The notes: a model not told the origin generated them from the letters alone. Shown: positions 33,778 through 42,993, counted from the stretch's first letter. The stretch is DNA of 64,000 nucleotides from an uncultured Ruminococcus sp. (GCA_902762785.1 CACWPL010000007.1:1-64000); one strand, 5' to 3'. Numbers and translations are program-made.

Positions 33778-34394
33778 CCTACCTCAAGATCTGCGGCATC
33801 CGCCGAATGGAGGACGTGGCGTTCCTCAACGAGACGCCGCCGGCGTTCGCAGGCTTTATCTGCTCGCGTCCGTTCTGGCGCTATGTGCCGCCGGAGACGT
33901 TCCGGGCGCTGGTGCTGGCGCTGCGCGGGGAGATCGGGCGGGTCGGCGTGTTCGTCGATCCTGCTTTGGAGGACATCGCGCCCTATGCGCCGTATCTGGA
34001 CGTGATCCAGCTCCATGGGGACGAGGATGCGGCGTTCCTCACGGCCGTCCGTGCGACATTTCCCGACTGCCAGATCTGGAAGGCCGCTCGTGTGCAGACG
34101 GCAGCGGACATCGCCCGCGCCGATGCCCTCGGTGCCGACAAGCTCGTCCTGGACAGCTTCTCCGCCAAGAGCGTCGGCGGGACAGGCGAGGTCGCGCCGT
34201 GGGACATCATCGTCCAAAACAGGCCGCGCACGCCGTTTTTGCTTGCCGGGGGCATCTCCCCGGAGAACGTCCGGCAGGCGATTCGCGAGGTCGCGCCGTG
34301 GGGCGTGGACGCCTCGAGCAGTCTGGAGACGGACCGCTGCAAGGACGGCGCGAAGATCTCCGCGATGGTCGAGGCCGTGCGGTCTCTGCCGTAG
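33774..34394 (+). CDS. trpF: Phosphoribosylanthranilate isomerase
   Basis: 206 residues. Starts LKICGIRR, with the catalytic Cys in KICGI, and has DVIQLHGDE, VLDSF and FLLAGGISPENV phosphate-binding segments and a GVDASSSLE end motif. A separate trpF (not fused to trpC as in enterics). Confidence 0.95.
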   Translation: MTYLKICGIRRMEDVAFLNETPPAFAGFICSRPFWRYVPPETFRALVLALRGEIGRVGVFVDPALEDIAPYAPYLDVIQLHGDEDAAFLTAVRATFPDCQIWKAARVQTAADIARADALGADKLVLDSFSAKSVGGTGEVAPWDIIVQNRPRTPFLLAGGISPENVRQAIREVAPWGVDASSSLETDRCKDGAKISAMVEAVRSLP

Positions 34395-34417
34395 CATCCC
34401 ATGAAAGGGGCGATAGG

Positions 34418-35074
34418 ATGGCATTTCAAGTCACAGGCTATGATGCCCAGGTACGGCAGGTCATCCCGCTGTACGACGAGATCCACGCGCAGATTCTCGA
34501 TCTGATCGAGACCTGGCGCGCAGGGCGGCCGATCGCGTGGCTCGACACCGGCTGCGGCAGCGGCACGCTCGCCCTGCGCGGCGCCCAGACGCTCGACCTC
34601 ACGCGCCTCGTCCTCTGTGACCCGAGCGAGCAGATGCTCGCCGACGCGCGGCAAAAGCTCGCGGGCACCCCCGCGGAGCTGCGGTGCATCGGGTCGGAGG
34701 CGATCGGGTACGAGGGGCAGTTCGACGTGGTGACGGCCGTCCAGTCCCACCACTACTTCGACCCCGCGACCCGTGCGCGGGCCGTCGCGAACTGCTACCG
34801 TGCGCTCAAGCCCGGCGGCCTGTTCATCACGTTCGAGAACACCGCCCCGGATACGGACGTCGGCAAGCAGCTCGTCCTGCGGCGCATCGAGCGCTACGGC
34901 CTCGCCGCCGGACGCAGCGAGGAGGCTGTCGCCGCCCACACGTCCCGCTATGGCACGGAGTATTACCCCCTGACAGCGGGCGACCACCTCGATCTGCTCC
35001 GGCAGACCGGCTTTTCCGCCGCAGAGCTGTTCTGGCGCTCCTATCTGCAATGCGGCTTTTACGCCATTCGTTAA
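34418..35074 (+). CDS. Class I SAM-dependent methyltransferase inside the trp operon
   Basis: 218 residues from ATG 34418; the open frame extends back into trpF but GGGGCGATAGG just upstream supports this start. Motif I is AWLDTGCGSGTLAL, followed by LCDPSEQML (acidic end of beta2), DVVTAVQSHHYF and ALKPGGLFITFEN, i.e. a UbiE/Methyltransf-type Rossmann fold. It sits between trpF and trpB with short gaps (23 and 51 bases), so it is cotranscribed. No tryptophan-pathway step needs a methyltransferase; its substrate may be a tryptophan or indole derivative, or it may be unrelated. Confidence 0.85.
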   Translation: MAFQVTGYDAQVRQVIPLYDEIHAQILDLIETWRAGRPIAWLDTGCGSGTLALRGAQTLDLTRLVLCDPSEQMLADARQKLAGTPAELRCIGSEAIGYEGQFDVVTAVQSHHYFDPATRARAVANCYRALKPGGLFITFENTAPDTDVGKQLVLRRIERYGLAAGRSEEAVAAHTSRYGTEYYPLTAGDHLDLLRQTGFSAAELFWRSYLQCGFYAIR

Positions 35075-35125
35075 AAAGCACGCGGCCTCGCCGCGGCGCC
35101 ATGATATCAGAAAGAAGGATACATA

Positions 35126-36313
35126 ATGGACAAGATCGGAAGATTCGGCGACCTCGGCGGACAGTACGTCCCTGAGACCGTCATGAACGCGGTCACGGAG
35201 CTGCAGGAGGCCTACGACCGCTACAAGAACGACCCGCAGTTCCTCGCGGAGCTGCATGAGCTCTACCGCAACTACGCCTTCCGTCCCTCGCTGCTCTACT
35301 ACGCAGAGAAGATGACGCGCGACCTCGGCGGCCCCAAGATCTACATCAAGCGTGAGGACCTCAACCACACCGGCTCCCACAAGATCAACAATGCCCTCGG
35401 TCAGGTGCTCCTTGCCAAGCATATGGGCAAAAAGCGCATCATCGCCGAGACGGGCGCCGGCCAGCACGGCGTCGCCACTGCGACCATCTGCGCCTATTTC
35501 GACATGGAATGTGAGGTCTACATGGGGCGTGAGGACATGGAGCGTCAGGCGCTCAATGTCTACCGCATGGAGCTCCTCGGTGCCAAGGTGACGGGCGTCG
35601 ATTCCGGCACGGCCACCCTCAAGGATGCCATCAACGAGGCCATGCGCGACTGGGCGACCAACATCGAGACGACCTTCTACTGCATCGGCTCCGTCATGGG
35701 ACCGCATCCGTATCCGACCATGGTACGCGATTTCCAGAAGATCATCGGCGAGGAGGCCAAGGCACAGATCCTCGAGGCCGAGGGACGTCTGCCGGACTGC
35801 GTGGTCGCCTGTGTCGGCGGCGGCTCGAACGCCATGGGCATCTTCTATGACTTCATCGGGGACAAGAGCGTCCGTCTCGTCGGCGCAGAGGCCGCAGGCC
35901 GCGGCATCGAGACCGGGGAGCATGCGGCGACCGTCTCCAAGGGCTCGCTCGGCATCTTCCACGGCATGAAGTCCCTCTTCCTCCAGAACGACGAGGGCCA
36001 GATCGCGCCGGTATTCTCCATCTCCGCAGGCCTGGACTATCCCGGCATCGGCCCGGAGCACGCCCATCTCCACGAGACCGGCCGTGCGGACTATGTCGCT
36101 GTGACGGATGAGGAGGCTGTGCAGGCCTTCGAGTACCTGTCCAAGACTGAGGGCATCATCCCCGCCATCGAGTCGGCACACGCCGTTGCCGCCGCGCGCC
36201 GGATCGCCCCGACCATGGGCAAGGACCAGATCATGATCATCAACCTCTCCGGCCGCGGAGACAAGGACGTGCAGCAGATCGCCAGATACAGAGGAGTGGA
36301 TATCAATGCGTAA
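35126..36313 (+). CDS. trpB: Tryptophan synthase beta chain
   Basis: 395 residues. PLP lysine Lys86 in [25 protein letters not shown], the phosphate loop [12 protein letters not shown], and [12 protein letters not shown]. Condenses indole with serine. It is the canonical trpB1 type that pairs with TrpA. Overlaps the trpA start by eight bases. Confidence 0.97.
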   Translation: MDKIGRFGDLGGQYVPETVMNAVTELQEAYDRYKNDPQFLAELHELYRNYAFRPSLLYYAEKMTRDLGGPKIYIKREDLNHTGSHKINNALGQVLLAKHMGKKRIIAETGAGQHGVATATICAYFDMECEVYMGREDMERQALNVYRMELLGAKVTGVDSGTATLKDAINEAMRDWATNIETTFYCIGSVMGPHPYPTMVRDFQKIIGEEAKAQILEAEGRLPDCVVACVGGGSNAMGIFYDFIGDKSVRLVGAEAAGRGIETGEHAATVSKGSLGIFHGMKSLFLQNDEGQIAPVFSISAGLDYPGIGPEHAHLHETGRADYVAVTDEEAVQAFEYLSKTEGIIPAIESAHAVAAARRIAPTMGKDQIMIINLSGRGDKDVQQIARYRGVDINA

Positions 36314-37100
36314 CAGGATCGATGCAAAGTTTGAGGAACTGAAGAACGCCGGGAAAAAGGCGCTCATCACCTATATCGTCGCCGGTGACGGCGGCATGGA
36401 GCTGACCGAGCAGGCCGTGCTCGGGATGCTCGAGAACGGGGCAGACATCGTGGAGATCGGCGTGCCCTTCTCCGACCCCATCGCCGAGGGCGAGGTCATC
36501 CAGGAGGCGAGCCTGCGTGCGCTCCGTGACCACCACACCACGCTCCAGGGCGTGTTCGGCCTCGTGGAGCGCCTGCGTCAGAAGACCGACAGCCCCCTGC
36601 TGCTGATGCTCTATGCCAACACCATCTTCCGCTCGGGGACGGACGCATTCTTCGCCAAGTGCCGCACGCTCGGCATCGACGGCGTGATCGTGCCGGATCT
36701 GCCTTTCGAGGAGCACGACGAGTTCCGTGCGGCCGCCGAGGCCAACGGCATCTACAACATCAGTCTCGTGACCCCCGCCTCCCACGGCCGCATCGCCAAG
36801 ATCGCCGCTGCCGCCGAGGGCTTCCTGTACTGCGTCTCCTCCGTCGGCGTGACGGGCATGCGTGACAAGTTCACCACCGATCTCGACAGCTTCTTCCATG
36901 ACGTCTCTGCCGCGGCCAAGGTGCCGTATTGCGTGGGCTTCGGCATCCGCGACGGCGAGGCCGCGGGGAAGATGGCTGCCTACTGTGACGGCGTCATCGT
37001 CGGCAGTGCGGTCGTGAATCAGGTCGCTGTCCACGGACAGGACGCCGTGCCGCACATCGAAGCGCTCTGCCGCGACCTCCGCGCCGGCATCGACGGCTGA
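36306..37100 (+). CDS. trpA: Tryptophan synthase alpha chain
   Basis: 264 residues. Cleaves indole glycerol phosphate to indole. Catalytic Glu50 in [10 protein letters not shown] is present. The second catalytic acid, Asp60 of the enteric enzyme (ADG), is replaced by Glu61 (IAEG). Further segments [23 protein letters not shown] and [10 protein letters not shown] fit the TIM barrel. Last gene of the operon; a terminator follows. Confidence 0.95.
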   Translation: MRNRIDAKFEELKNAGKKALITYIVAGDGGMELTEQAVLGMLENGADIVEIGVPFSDPIAEGEVIQEASLRALRDHHTTLQGVFGLVERLRQKTDSPLLLMLYANTIFRSGTDAFFAKCRTLGIDGVIVPDLPFEEHDEFRAAAEANGIYNISLVTPASHGRIAKIAAAAEGFLYCVSSVGVTGMRDKFTTDLDSFFHDVSAAAKVPYCVGFGIRDGEAAGKMAAYCDGVIVGSAVVNQVAVHGQDAVPHIEALCRDLRAGIDG

Positions 37101-37120
37101 TCCAGTCCAAGAAAGACGAA

Positions 37121-37156
37121 GACCGCCGCAGTCCCTCGGGACTGCGGCGGCTTTTT
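37121..37156 (+). terminator. Terminator of the trp operon
   Basis: CCGCCGCAGTCC/GGACTGCGGCGG stem with a four-base loop, then C and TTTTT. Confidence 0.9.
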
Positions 37157-37179
37157 ATCAGATCTGTGTCAGGGATGCC

Positions 37180-37968
37180 TCAATTGCGGCGGAAGCGGTC
37201 GAGCTTTTCCTCGACCTTCTCCTCGAGCTGTTCCTTGTGCTCGAGATGGCGCTCGTTCATGCGGCGGTTCTTGCGGAGGATGGCCTCCTGCATGTCGCTC
37301 AGGTCAGAGCGGATCCAGGTGGGCGTGCGGTCCATCAGCTTGTAGGAGATGCTGCGGAACTCGCGGTTGAGCATCCGATGATAGCGGATGTAGAAGCGGA
37401 ACAGCCGGCGGCTCTTGCGCGAGAACGCGACAGCCGACAGCACGGTATCTGCGAACAGCACGATCGCGAGCAGCGCGGCCGTGGTGGTGACGATCTCCGG
37501 CCGGATGTGGTCGAGCATCATCACAAAGAACGGCTCCACGAACTTGCTGATCGTCGTGGCTGCGAGGCCGAAGAAGAGGAACCCGATCAGGCAGATGCGC
37601 CCCTTGAAATTGAAGGGGATGCCGGAATAATCCCAGAGCTTGACATGGAAGATGTCCTCCAGGATGGTCGCGCAGAGCAGCTCACAGCAGATGCACAGGC
37701 ATCCAGACGTGAAGAACAGCATCAGCGGGTTCTGGATGTAGCTCCCCATGACGATGCCCAGGATCGCGCCGCCGCCGTAAACGGGGCAGTACGGGCCGAG
37801 CAGCGAGCCGCGGTTCAGGAAATGGCCGGACTCCCACAGGGAGACGATCGTCGTTTCAAAAAGCCAGCCCAGGAAGCTGTAGAGCATGAAGCTCAAGAAC
37901 AGGTAGTCCAGGCTCATGCTGGCAAAGTTCTCGAAGCTCTCGAGACCCATTCTCATCGTTTCAGTCAT
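37180..37968 (-). CDS. Putative ABC-transporter-permease-like membrane protein (CmpB type)
   Basis: 262 residues. Five hydrophobic segments; FLGWLFETT and NRGSLLGPYCPVYGGGAILG are the hallmark of the ABC_trans_CmpB family. The C-terminal 60 residues are charged and helical (HLEHKEQLEEKVEEKLDRF), probably a coiled coil. No ATPase is nearby. It overlaps the upstream HD gene by four bases, so both form one operon. Role unknown. Confidence 0.82.
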   Translation of the reverse strand: MTETMRMGLESFENFASMSLDYLFLSFMLYSFLGWLFETTIVSLWESGHFLNRGSLLGPYCPVYGGGAILGIVMGSYIQNPLMLFFTSGCLCICCELLCATILEDIFHVKLWDYSGIPFNFKGRICLIGFLFFGLAATTISKFVEPFFVMMLDHIRPEIVTTTAALLAIVLFADTVLSAVAFSRKSRRLFRFYIRYHRMLNREFRSISYKLMDRTPTWIRSDLSDMQEAILRKNRRMNERHLEHKEQLEEKVEEKLDRFRRN

Positions 37969-38504
37969 AGTCTTACACGCTCCGATCGGAACACCTCCAG
38001 GATCGTGCAGATCTTATCGGCCGTCGTGACGAGCCACGCCTCACGGCAGGTGGGCGGGATGATGGTCACAGGCCACATGTGACGCTTGATGATCTGCATC
38101 TCCTTTTCGGTCAGTTCGTAGTCCTCGACGGCATTCAGGAGCGCCGCTGTCGGGTGATACCACGCATGGCGGGTACCGCCGCTGGCGGAACGGTCATGCC
38201 AGTCGTAAAGAAAATAGTCGTGTAAAAGAGCGCCGCGGATCAGCTCGTCCCAGCTCACACGGATGCCGAACGTCAGCGCGAGCACGCAGCTCACATACGC
38301 CACATGGGCACAATGCTGGAACACGCTCATATCAGCGTGCTGGATGAAGTCTTTCGTCATATGCAGCCGCCCATCCTGCAAGAGGCGGTCGGCATGTGTG
38401 CGGATCGCCGCGATGATCTGCGGCTTGCTATAGCGGACACCGCTCCGAAGCACCGGCGCACCGATCTGCGGCGCAGCAAGTGTCCTTTCCGTGTAGTCTC
38501 GCAT
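37965..38504 (-). CDS. HD-domain phosphohydrolase-like protein
   Basis: 179 residues from ATG 38504, preceded by a G-rich stretch; the frame is open upstream as far as 38765 but that part would cross the promoter region. Motifs: a His at CAHVAYVS, the HD doublet in ALLHDYFLYDWH, His in WYHPTAALLNA, KRHMWP and a late Asp in TTADKICT, which together fit a metal-binding HD domain. Such small proteins in gut Clostridia often act on nucleotides or are signalling hydrolases. Substrate unknown. Confidence 0.78.
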   Translation of the reverse strand: MRDYTERTLAAPQIGAPVLRSGVRYSKPQIIAAIRTHADRLLQDGRLHMTKDFIQHADMSVFQHCAHVAYVSCVLALTFGIRVSWDELIRGALLHDYFLYDWHDRSASGGTRHAWYHPTAALLNAVEDYELTEKEMQIIKRHMWPVTIIPPTCREAWLVTTADKICTILEVFRSERVRL

Positions 38505-38708
38505 CGGTCTATCCCCCCATGTCCGCGCAGATGCCCGCTCGTGGTGCGGTGCGGCGCGGCCCTCGCGCCATGGAGGCGCGTGCTGTGGTCTCTGTTTTCT
38601 ATCTTGATCCGTTCCGTCCTGCGGCCTTGTCGCGCCGCAGGTGTCATGGGAAAAGTGCGGTTTTTGCGAAAACGTTGCAGTGATGGATGATACAGTAGTC
38701 CCCGCATG

Positions 38709-38758
38709 TTGACATTTTCCCTTTATCGTATTATAATATATATGCAAATAAAAATCAA
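38709..38758. promoter_or_regulatory. Overlapping divergent promoters for the TetR and HD genes
   Basis: Plus strand: TTGACA (38709-38714), 17 bases, TATAAT (38732-38737). Minus strand: TTGATT (38753-38758), 17 bases, TATAAT (38730-38735). The two -10 boxes overlap within ATTATAAT, so the TetR-type regulator could govern both directions. The rest of the 38505-38815 gap shows no gene. Confidence 0.75.
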
Positions 38759-38815
38759 TAGGCAAAACGACTAAAAATGATGATTATGCCACAGAAAGCG
38801 AGGAAGTGTGGAGAA

Positions 38816-39376
38816 ATGGACAAGCGAAAGGAGAAGACGCGCGCCGCGATCCGCCGCGCCTATATCGCGATGCTCACGCGCAAGGGCAGCACGCGCCTGA
38901 CCGTTACTGCGCTGGCCGCCCAGGCCAACATCGACCGCAAGACCTTTTACCTGCACTACGACACGCTCGAGGACGTCATGGCGGACTGCTGCGCGGTCAT
39001 GATCGACCGGCTCCTCGAGCTGCTCGACGCGCAGCGATTCTTCGAGCGGCCGTTCGACCTGCATTATTTCTACAGCGCGGTCGGGCAGCTCGTGAACGAG
39101 AATATGCCGTTCTTCCAGCATCTGGCGGCACGGTCGAACATGGAGCTCTTCTGGGACCAGGCCAAGCGCCGCCTCGCGGACGCCGTGGTGCAGCGCTACA
39201 AGGACCGCGTCATGCTGCGCGAGGAGGTGCTGTATGTCTATGTGCGCTTCGTGCTCGCAGGGATGCAGGACCTGTACCGTGAATGGCTCCGCGGGGAGCT
39301 GCCGTTCTCCCTTGAGGAGCTCGGCCGTATGACCGGCGATGCGGCCTTCGAGGGCTTCTCGACCGTACTGAAATGA
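38816..39376 (+). CDS. TetR/AcrR-family transcription regulator
   Basis: 186 residues from ATG 38816 (GGAG upstream). N-terminal TetR DNA-binding domain at about 8-55 with LTVTALAAQANIDRKTFYLHYDTLEDV. The C-terminal part is helical, as in ligand-binding domains of the family (the TetR_C regulators with WLRGELPFSLEELGRM endings). Likely represses itself and perhaps the divergent HD/CmpB-like genes. Ligand unknown. Confidence 0.88.
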   Translation: MDKRKEKTRAAIRRAYIAMLTRKGSTRLTVTALAAQANIDRKTFYLHYDTLEDVMADCCAVMIDRLLELLDAQRFFERPFDLHYFYSAVGQLVNENMPFFQHLAARSNMELFWDQAKRRLADAVVQRYKDRVMLREEVLYVYVRFVLAGMQDLYREWLRGELPFSLEELGRMTGDAAFEGFSTVLK

Positions 39377-39402
39377 ACGTCTTACCAAGAAAGGGGTACA
39401 CC

Positions 39403-40074
39403 ATGCAAAGACCAAAGCTCGCACTGTTCGACCTCGACGGCACCGTCCTCGATACGCTCCAAGACCTCGCCGATTCGATGAACGCCGTCCTCCGTGTGTA
39501 CGGGATGCCCGTCCACACGATCGAGGAGATCCGCTGGTTCGTGGGGAACGGCATCCCCAAGCTCGTGACGCGCGCCGTCCCGGAGGGGACGGACGAGGCG
39601 ACCCGCGACCAAGTCCTCGCGGCCTTCCATACCTATTATAAAGCCCACTGTGCGGACCGCACTGCGCCCTATGCCGGGGTGAACGAGATGCTCGCGGCGC
39701 TGCGTGCGGCGGGCGTGCAGACGGCGCTCGTCTCGAACAAGGCGGACTTCGCCGTGCAGGCGCTGCGGGAGCAGTTCTTCCCGGACGTCTTCGATGCCGC
39801 GATGGGCGACCACGAAGGGATGCGCCGCAAGCCCGCGCCGGACATGGTCGACGCCGTCCTCGCACAGCTCGGCGTCAGCAGGGAGGAGGCGGTCTACATC
39901 GGCGACTCGGACGTGGACATCGAGACGGCGAACAATGCCGGTATGCCGTGCATCAGCGTGACGTGGGGCTTCCGTCCGGCCGACTTCCTGACAGCACATG
40001 GGGCAGCGACCCTCGTGGACACGCCCGCCCAGCTCCTGGACATCCTCCTCGGATCGTCTGCCAATGTAAACTGA
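39403..40074 (+). CDS. HAD-family phosphatase, phosphoglycolate phosphatase-like
   Basis: 223 residues from ATG 39403 behind AAAGGGG; an alternative ATG at 39373 overlaps the TetR stop. HAD motifs: LFDLDGTVLDT (motif I with nucleophile Asp), ALVSNKAD (motif II), RKPAPDMV (motif III Lys) and YIGDSDVDIETANNAG (motif IV). Cap domain type C1. Resembles Gph-type phosphatases, but substrate range in this group is wide. Probably cotranscribed with the TetR gene. Confidence 0.88.
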   Translation: MQRPKLALFDLDGTVLDTLQDLADSMNAVLRVYGMPVHTIEEIRWFVGNGIPKLVTRAVPEGTDEATRDQVLAAFHTYYKAHCADRTAPYAGVNEMLAALRAAGVQTALVSNKADFAVQALREQFFPDVFDAAMGDHEGMRRKPAPDMVDAVLAQLGVSREEAVYIGDSDVDIETANNAGMPCISVTWGFRPADFLTAHGAATLVDTPAQLLDILLGSSANVN

Positions 40075-40117
40075 TAGAAAAATAATAGTTGACAAACTGG
40101 AAAGAACGTGGTATAAT
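40065..40117 (+). promoter_or_regulatory. Promoter of bioY with BirA-like operator
   Basis: TTGACA (40089-40094), 17 bases ending ACGTGG, TATAAT (40112-40117). The arms AATGTAAACT (ending 40072) and AGTTGACAAA (from 40087) form an inverted repeat spaced by 14 bases, matching the arrangement of BirA operators (GTAAAC/GTTTAC arms, 14-16 base gap), with one arm on the -35. A biotin-loaded BirA could thus repress bioY. The operator assignment is by pattern only. Confidence 0.55.
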
Positions 40118-40152
40118 AAAGGACGTAAACTAAAAACAAGGAGATGTCGACA

Positions 40153-40740
40153 ATGACAGAAGTAACTGCAACTGCTGTACCCGAGAAGCCCGGCAAGGGC
40201 TTCAGCACCCGCGAGATCGTGATGATCGGCGCATTCGCCGCGCTGATGGCGGTCTGCTCGTGGATCTCGATCCCGGCGCCCGCGCCCCTCGCCCCGTTCA
40301 CGCTCCAGACCTTCGCCGTGTTCTGCGCGCTGGAGATGCTCGGCGGCAAGCACGGCCTGTTCGCCATCCTCAGCTATGTGCTGATCGGACTGGTGGGCGT
40401 GCCGGTGTTCGCGCAGTTCACGGGCGGTCCGGCGGTGCTCTTCGGCTCGACGGGCGGCTACATCATCGGTTTCATCTTCTCCGCGCTGGTCTACTGGGCG
40501 CTCGAGCGCGTCCACGGCGGCAAGCTCTGGGGACGCATCCTCGCGCTCGTGCTGGGGCTCGCGGTCTGCTACGCGTTCGGCACGGCATGGTTCATGGTCG
40601 TGTACGCGCGTGACAACGGCGCTGTCGGCCTCATGACGGCGCTGGGCTGGTGCGTGATCCCGTTCATCATCCCGGATCTGGTGAAGATGGCGCTGGCCAT
40701 GGGCATCAGTGCGAGACTGCGCCGGTATGTCAAGCACTGA
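40153..40740 (+). CDS. bioY: Biotin transporter BioY
   Basis: 195 residues from ATG 40153 (AAGGAG at 40138; the ATG at 40144 is too close to it). Six hydrophobic segments with the BioY pattern ISIPAPAPLAPFTLQTFAVF at the N-terminus and GGPAVLFGSTGGYIIGF in the middle. It is the substrate-binding S component of an ECF transporter for biotin; the energising EcfA/EcfT genes are not in the window. Confidence 0.93.
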   Translation: MTEVTATAVPEKPGKGFSTREIVMIGAFAALMAVCSWISIPAPAPLAPFTLQTFAVFCALEMLGGKHGLFAILSYVLIGLVGVPVFAQFTGGPAVLFGSTGGYIIGFIFSALVYWALERVHGGKLWGRILALVLGLAVCYAFGTAWFMVVYARDNGAVGLMTALGWCVIPFIIPDLVKMALAMGISARLRRYVKH

Positions 40741-41116
40741 CCGCGCAGACGGCATCGCGCTGCGTCCGCACCATCTGCTGTGCATCGGCTATTTCCGCGG
40801 AAATGGCTACAGTCCCGCGTTCGTGGAGAACATGCAGCGCGTCATCGCCCGACTGGAGAAAGAGAATCCGGCGGTGACGCTCGTGTGCGGGGGCGACGTG
40901 CTCTGCGCGTCCTGCCCGCATGATGCGTTCGGTCGGTGCGACTCCGCCGACAAGGTGGATCGCTACGACGCTGCCGTCCTGCGTCTCTGCGGTCTGCGGG
41001 AAGGGGATAGGGCACGCTGGTCCGACCTGCGGCGTCTCGTCGTGGAGAGGATCCTGCGCCCGGATCTGCGTCCGTCCGTTTGCGGCGGATGTCAATGGGA
41101 AACGCTCTGCCGTTGA
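40727..41116 (+). CDS. DUF1284 cysteine-rich protein
   Basis: 129 residues; ATG 40727 overlaps the end of bioY by 14 bases. LRPHHLLCIGYFRGNGYS, the VCGGDVLCASCPHDAFGRC cluster and a C-terminal CGGCQW...C cluster identify DUF1284, a family with conserved cysteines that probably bind an iron-sulfur cluster. The function is not known. Translational coupling to bioY is likely, since no ribosome site stands out. Confidence 0.85.
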   Translation: MSSTDRADGIALRPHHLLCIGYFRGNGYSPAFVENMQRVIARLEKENPAVTLVCGGDVLCASCPHDAFGRCDSADKVDRYDAAVLRLCGLREGDRARWSDLRRLVVERILRPDLRPSVCGGCQWETLCR

Positions 41117-41133
41117 TCGGCAGGGCATTTTTT
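41105..41133 (+). terminator. Terminator after the DUF1284 gene
   Basis: CTGCCG/CGGCAG stem with a five-base loop overlapping the end of the gene, then GGGCA and six T. Confidence 0.65.
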
Positions 41134-41141
41134 GCCGATGG

Positions 41142-41170
41142 TTGACGAGATCGTGATAATATGCTATACT
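41142..41170 (+). promoter_or_regulatory. Promoter of the sigma-factor operon
   Basis: TTGACG (41142-41147), 17 bases ending TATGC, TATACT (41165-41170). It looks like a housekeeping promoter; about 150 bases of leader follow without clear structure. Confidence 0.75.
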
Positions 41171-41321
41171 CGAATCAGCCGGCGAGGACGGGTAACACAT
41201 CGTACAAATAATAAAACTGAACTTTGTGCAGATCGACCCATACATCCGCACCGGCCAAAACGTATCCATAACAGAGACGGGGAGAGACCTCCCCCACCTC
41301 GCAGAAAGGAGCATCAAAAGC

Positions 41322-41870
41322 ATGACAGATGCGGAATTTGAAGCGGCGGTCGGCAAGATCCGTGCAGGCGACAAGTCCGGCCTGCGGGCACTGTACGAGG
41401 CCTATGGCGATAAGATGTACCGCCTCTTCCTCTCGCGTGTCCACAGCCACCAGGACGCCGAGGATCTGACCTCCGAGCTGTTCCTGAAGCTCTGGGAGCA
41501 GGCGGGACGCTACCGTCCCGGACAGGGACACTGCGCGTGGATGGCGACCATCGCACGCAATATGGCCACCGACTTCCAGCGACACCATGGGCGCATGATG
41601 CCCGTAGAGGATGCCGAGGCCGCCGCGCCCGGCGCCCTGACCGAGCACACCACCGCTGAGGACACCGTCCTTGGTGACATGCAGGCCGCCGACATCCTCT
41701 CCTCCCTGAGCGAGGACGAGCAGGAGATCGTGCGGCTCCACATCGCCGCGGAGCTGACCTTCCGGGAGATCGCGGAGGTGCTGCGGCGGCCGCTCGGCAC
41801 CGTGACCTGGAAATACCGCCGGGCGATGGATCGGCTCAGAAAACTGGCAGAGGAGGGACGTTTGGCATGA
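41322..41870 (+). CDS. ECF-type RNA polymerase sigma factor
   Basis: 182 residues from ATG 41322 behind AAAGGAG. Region 2 (ALYEAYGDKMYRLFLSRVHSHQDAEDLTSELFLKLWEQ) and region 4 (ILSSLSEDEQEIVRLHIAAELTFREIAEVLRRPLGTVTWKYRRAMDRLRK) are both complete. Its stop overlaps the start of a membrane protein (ATGA) that should be its anti-sigma factor. Likely an envelope-stress or extracytoplasmic signal responder. Confidence 0.93.
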   Translation: MTDAEFEAAVGKIRAGDKSGLRALYEAYGDKMYRLFLSRVHSHQDAEDLTSELFLKLWEQAGRYRPGQGHCAWMATIARNMATDFQRHHGRMMPVEDAEAAAPGALTEHTTAEDTVLGDMQAADILSSLSEDEQEIVRLHIAAELTFREIAEVLRRPLGTVTWKYRRAMDRLRKLAEEGRLA

Positions 41871-42949
41871 CAAGAGAAGAGATGGAAGCGCGGTGCAGAA
41901 AAGAGATGCAGCATATGATCCCGGATAAGGAAGCGCTCTGGGCGCGTATCGAGGACAGTCTGCCGGAGCAGACGCAGACGGAGCAGGAGGCGCCGAAGCC
42001 TCGCATCCGCATGACGGTCATCTACCGTGCGATGGCCGGTGTAGCTTGCTTGATGCTGGTGGTCGCGGGGGCGAGCCTGATCGCGCCGCTGCGGAACGCC
42101 AAGACGACGGACACCACCATGAAGAACAATGAGGCCGCCGCTCCCCGGGACGCCGTGCAGGACAACGCTGCCGACCAGGCGGATGGCGGGGCGTATGCAG
42201 AGGACGATGCCGCTGCCGAGGCCTATGAGGAGGACGAAGCTGCCCCCGCTCCCGCGGCCGATGCCGCACCAGATCGCGACGACATGCGGCAGGAGTTCGG
42301 TAACGTCAATGGAGATGTGCAGTTCAGCGCCGGTGCCTCTGCGTCCCCGAAGGCGGATAACGCGGCGGATGATGCGGCGGACGGCGGCGAAGATGACGGT
42401 ATGCTGGACTATTCCGACCTCGCCGTCCCGCAGGATACGCCACTTTACGACAGCATCGCCCCCGATTCCCTCAAGGGCTATCGCAGCGGGTACAGTGACC
42501 CGATCACCATCCTCGATGAGACGACCGTCTTTGCAAAGGTCACGATCGACCACGCCGACCAGTCGGAGGATCTGCTCTATTATTATATGGATCTGGACTG
42601 GGCGCGCGGCTCGGACTACTACGCCGACGAGGTCCGCGAGGAATATGAACGCCACGGCTCCTTAAGCATCACCAGCGGCTCGGACTATTACCTCGAGCCG
42701 GGGCACACCTACCTGCTCCCGCTCTTCTACGGCGCGGACGGTTGGATGCTCACCTGCGACTGCATCGCCCCGATCGAGTACACGAGCGATGGGATGCTCC
42801 TCATCCCCGCGGAGTGGAGCGAGATCATCGGCGACGGCACGACCCGGGTCCGCTGCCGGGTGCCCTGGGGCAGCGAAACGCGCTATCTCGTCAAGGAGGA
42901 CGCGCTCGATGATCTTTTCATGATCTGGGAAGACATACACGGCGAATGA
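41867..42949 (+). CDS. Probable anti-sigma factor with extracytoplasmic sensor domain
   Basis: 360 residues. An N-terminal cytoplasmic region of about 48 residues, one membrane segment (about 52-72), a very acidic low-complexity stretch rich in Ala, Asp and Glu (about 85-150), then a globular extracytoplasmic domain. No zinc (ZAS) motif is evident. The assignment rests on the overlap with the sigma gene, the size of the cytoplasmic part and its single-pass topology. Confidence 0.7.
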   Translation: MTREEMEARCRKEMQHMIPDKEALWARIEDSLPEQTQTEQEAPKPRIRMTVIYRAMAGVACLMLVVAGASLIAPLRNAKTTDTTMKNNEAAAPRDAVQDNAADQADGGAYAEDDAAAEAYEEDEAAPAPAADAAPDRDDMRQEFGNVNGDVQFSAGASASPKADNAADDAADGGEDDGMLDYSDLAVPQDTPLYDSIAPDSLKGYRSGYSDPITILDETTVFAKVTIDHADQSEDLLYYYMDLDWARGSDYYADEVREEYERHGSLSITSGSDYYLEPGHTYLLPLFYGADGWMLTCDCIAPIEYTSDGMLLIPAEWSEIIGDGTTRVRCRVPWGSETRYLVKEDALDDLFMIWEDIHGE

Positions 42950-42993
42950 CACACGCCCGCGCGGGCGACACCTATCACAAGGAGGTCATCATC

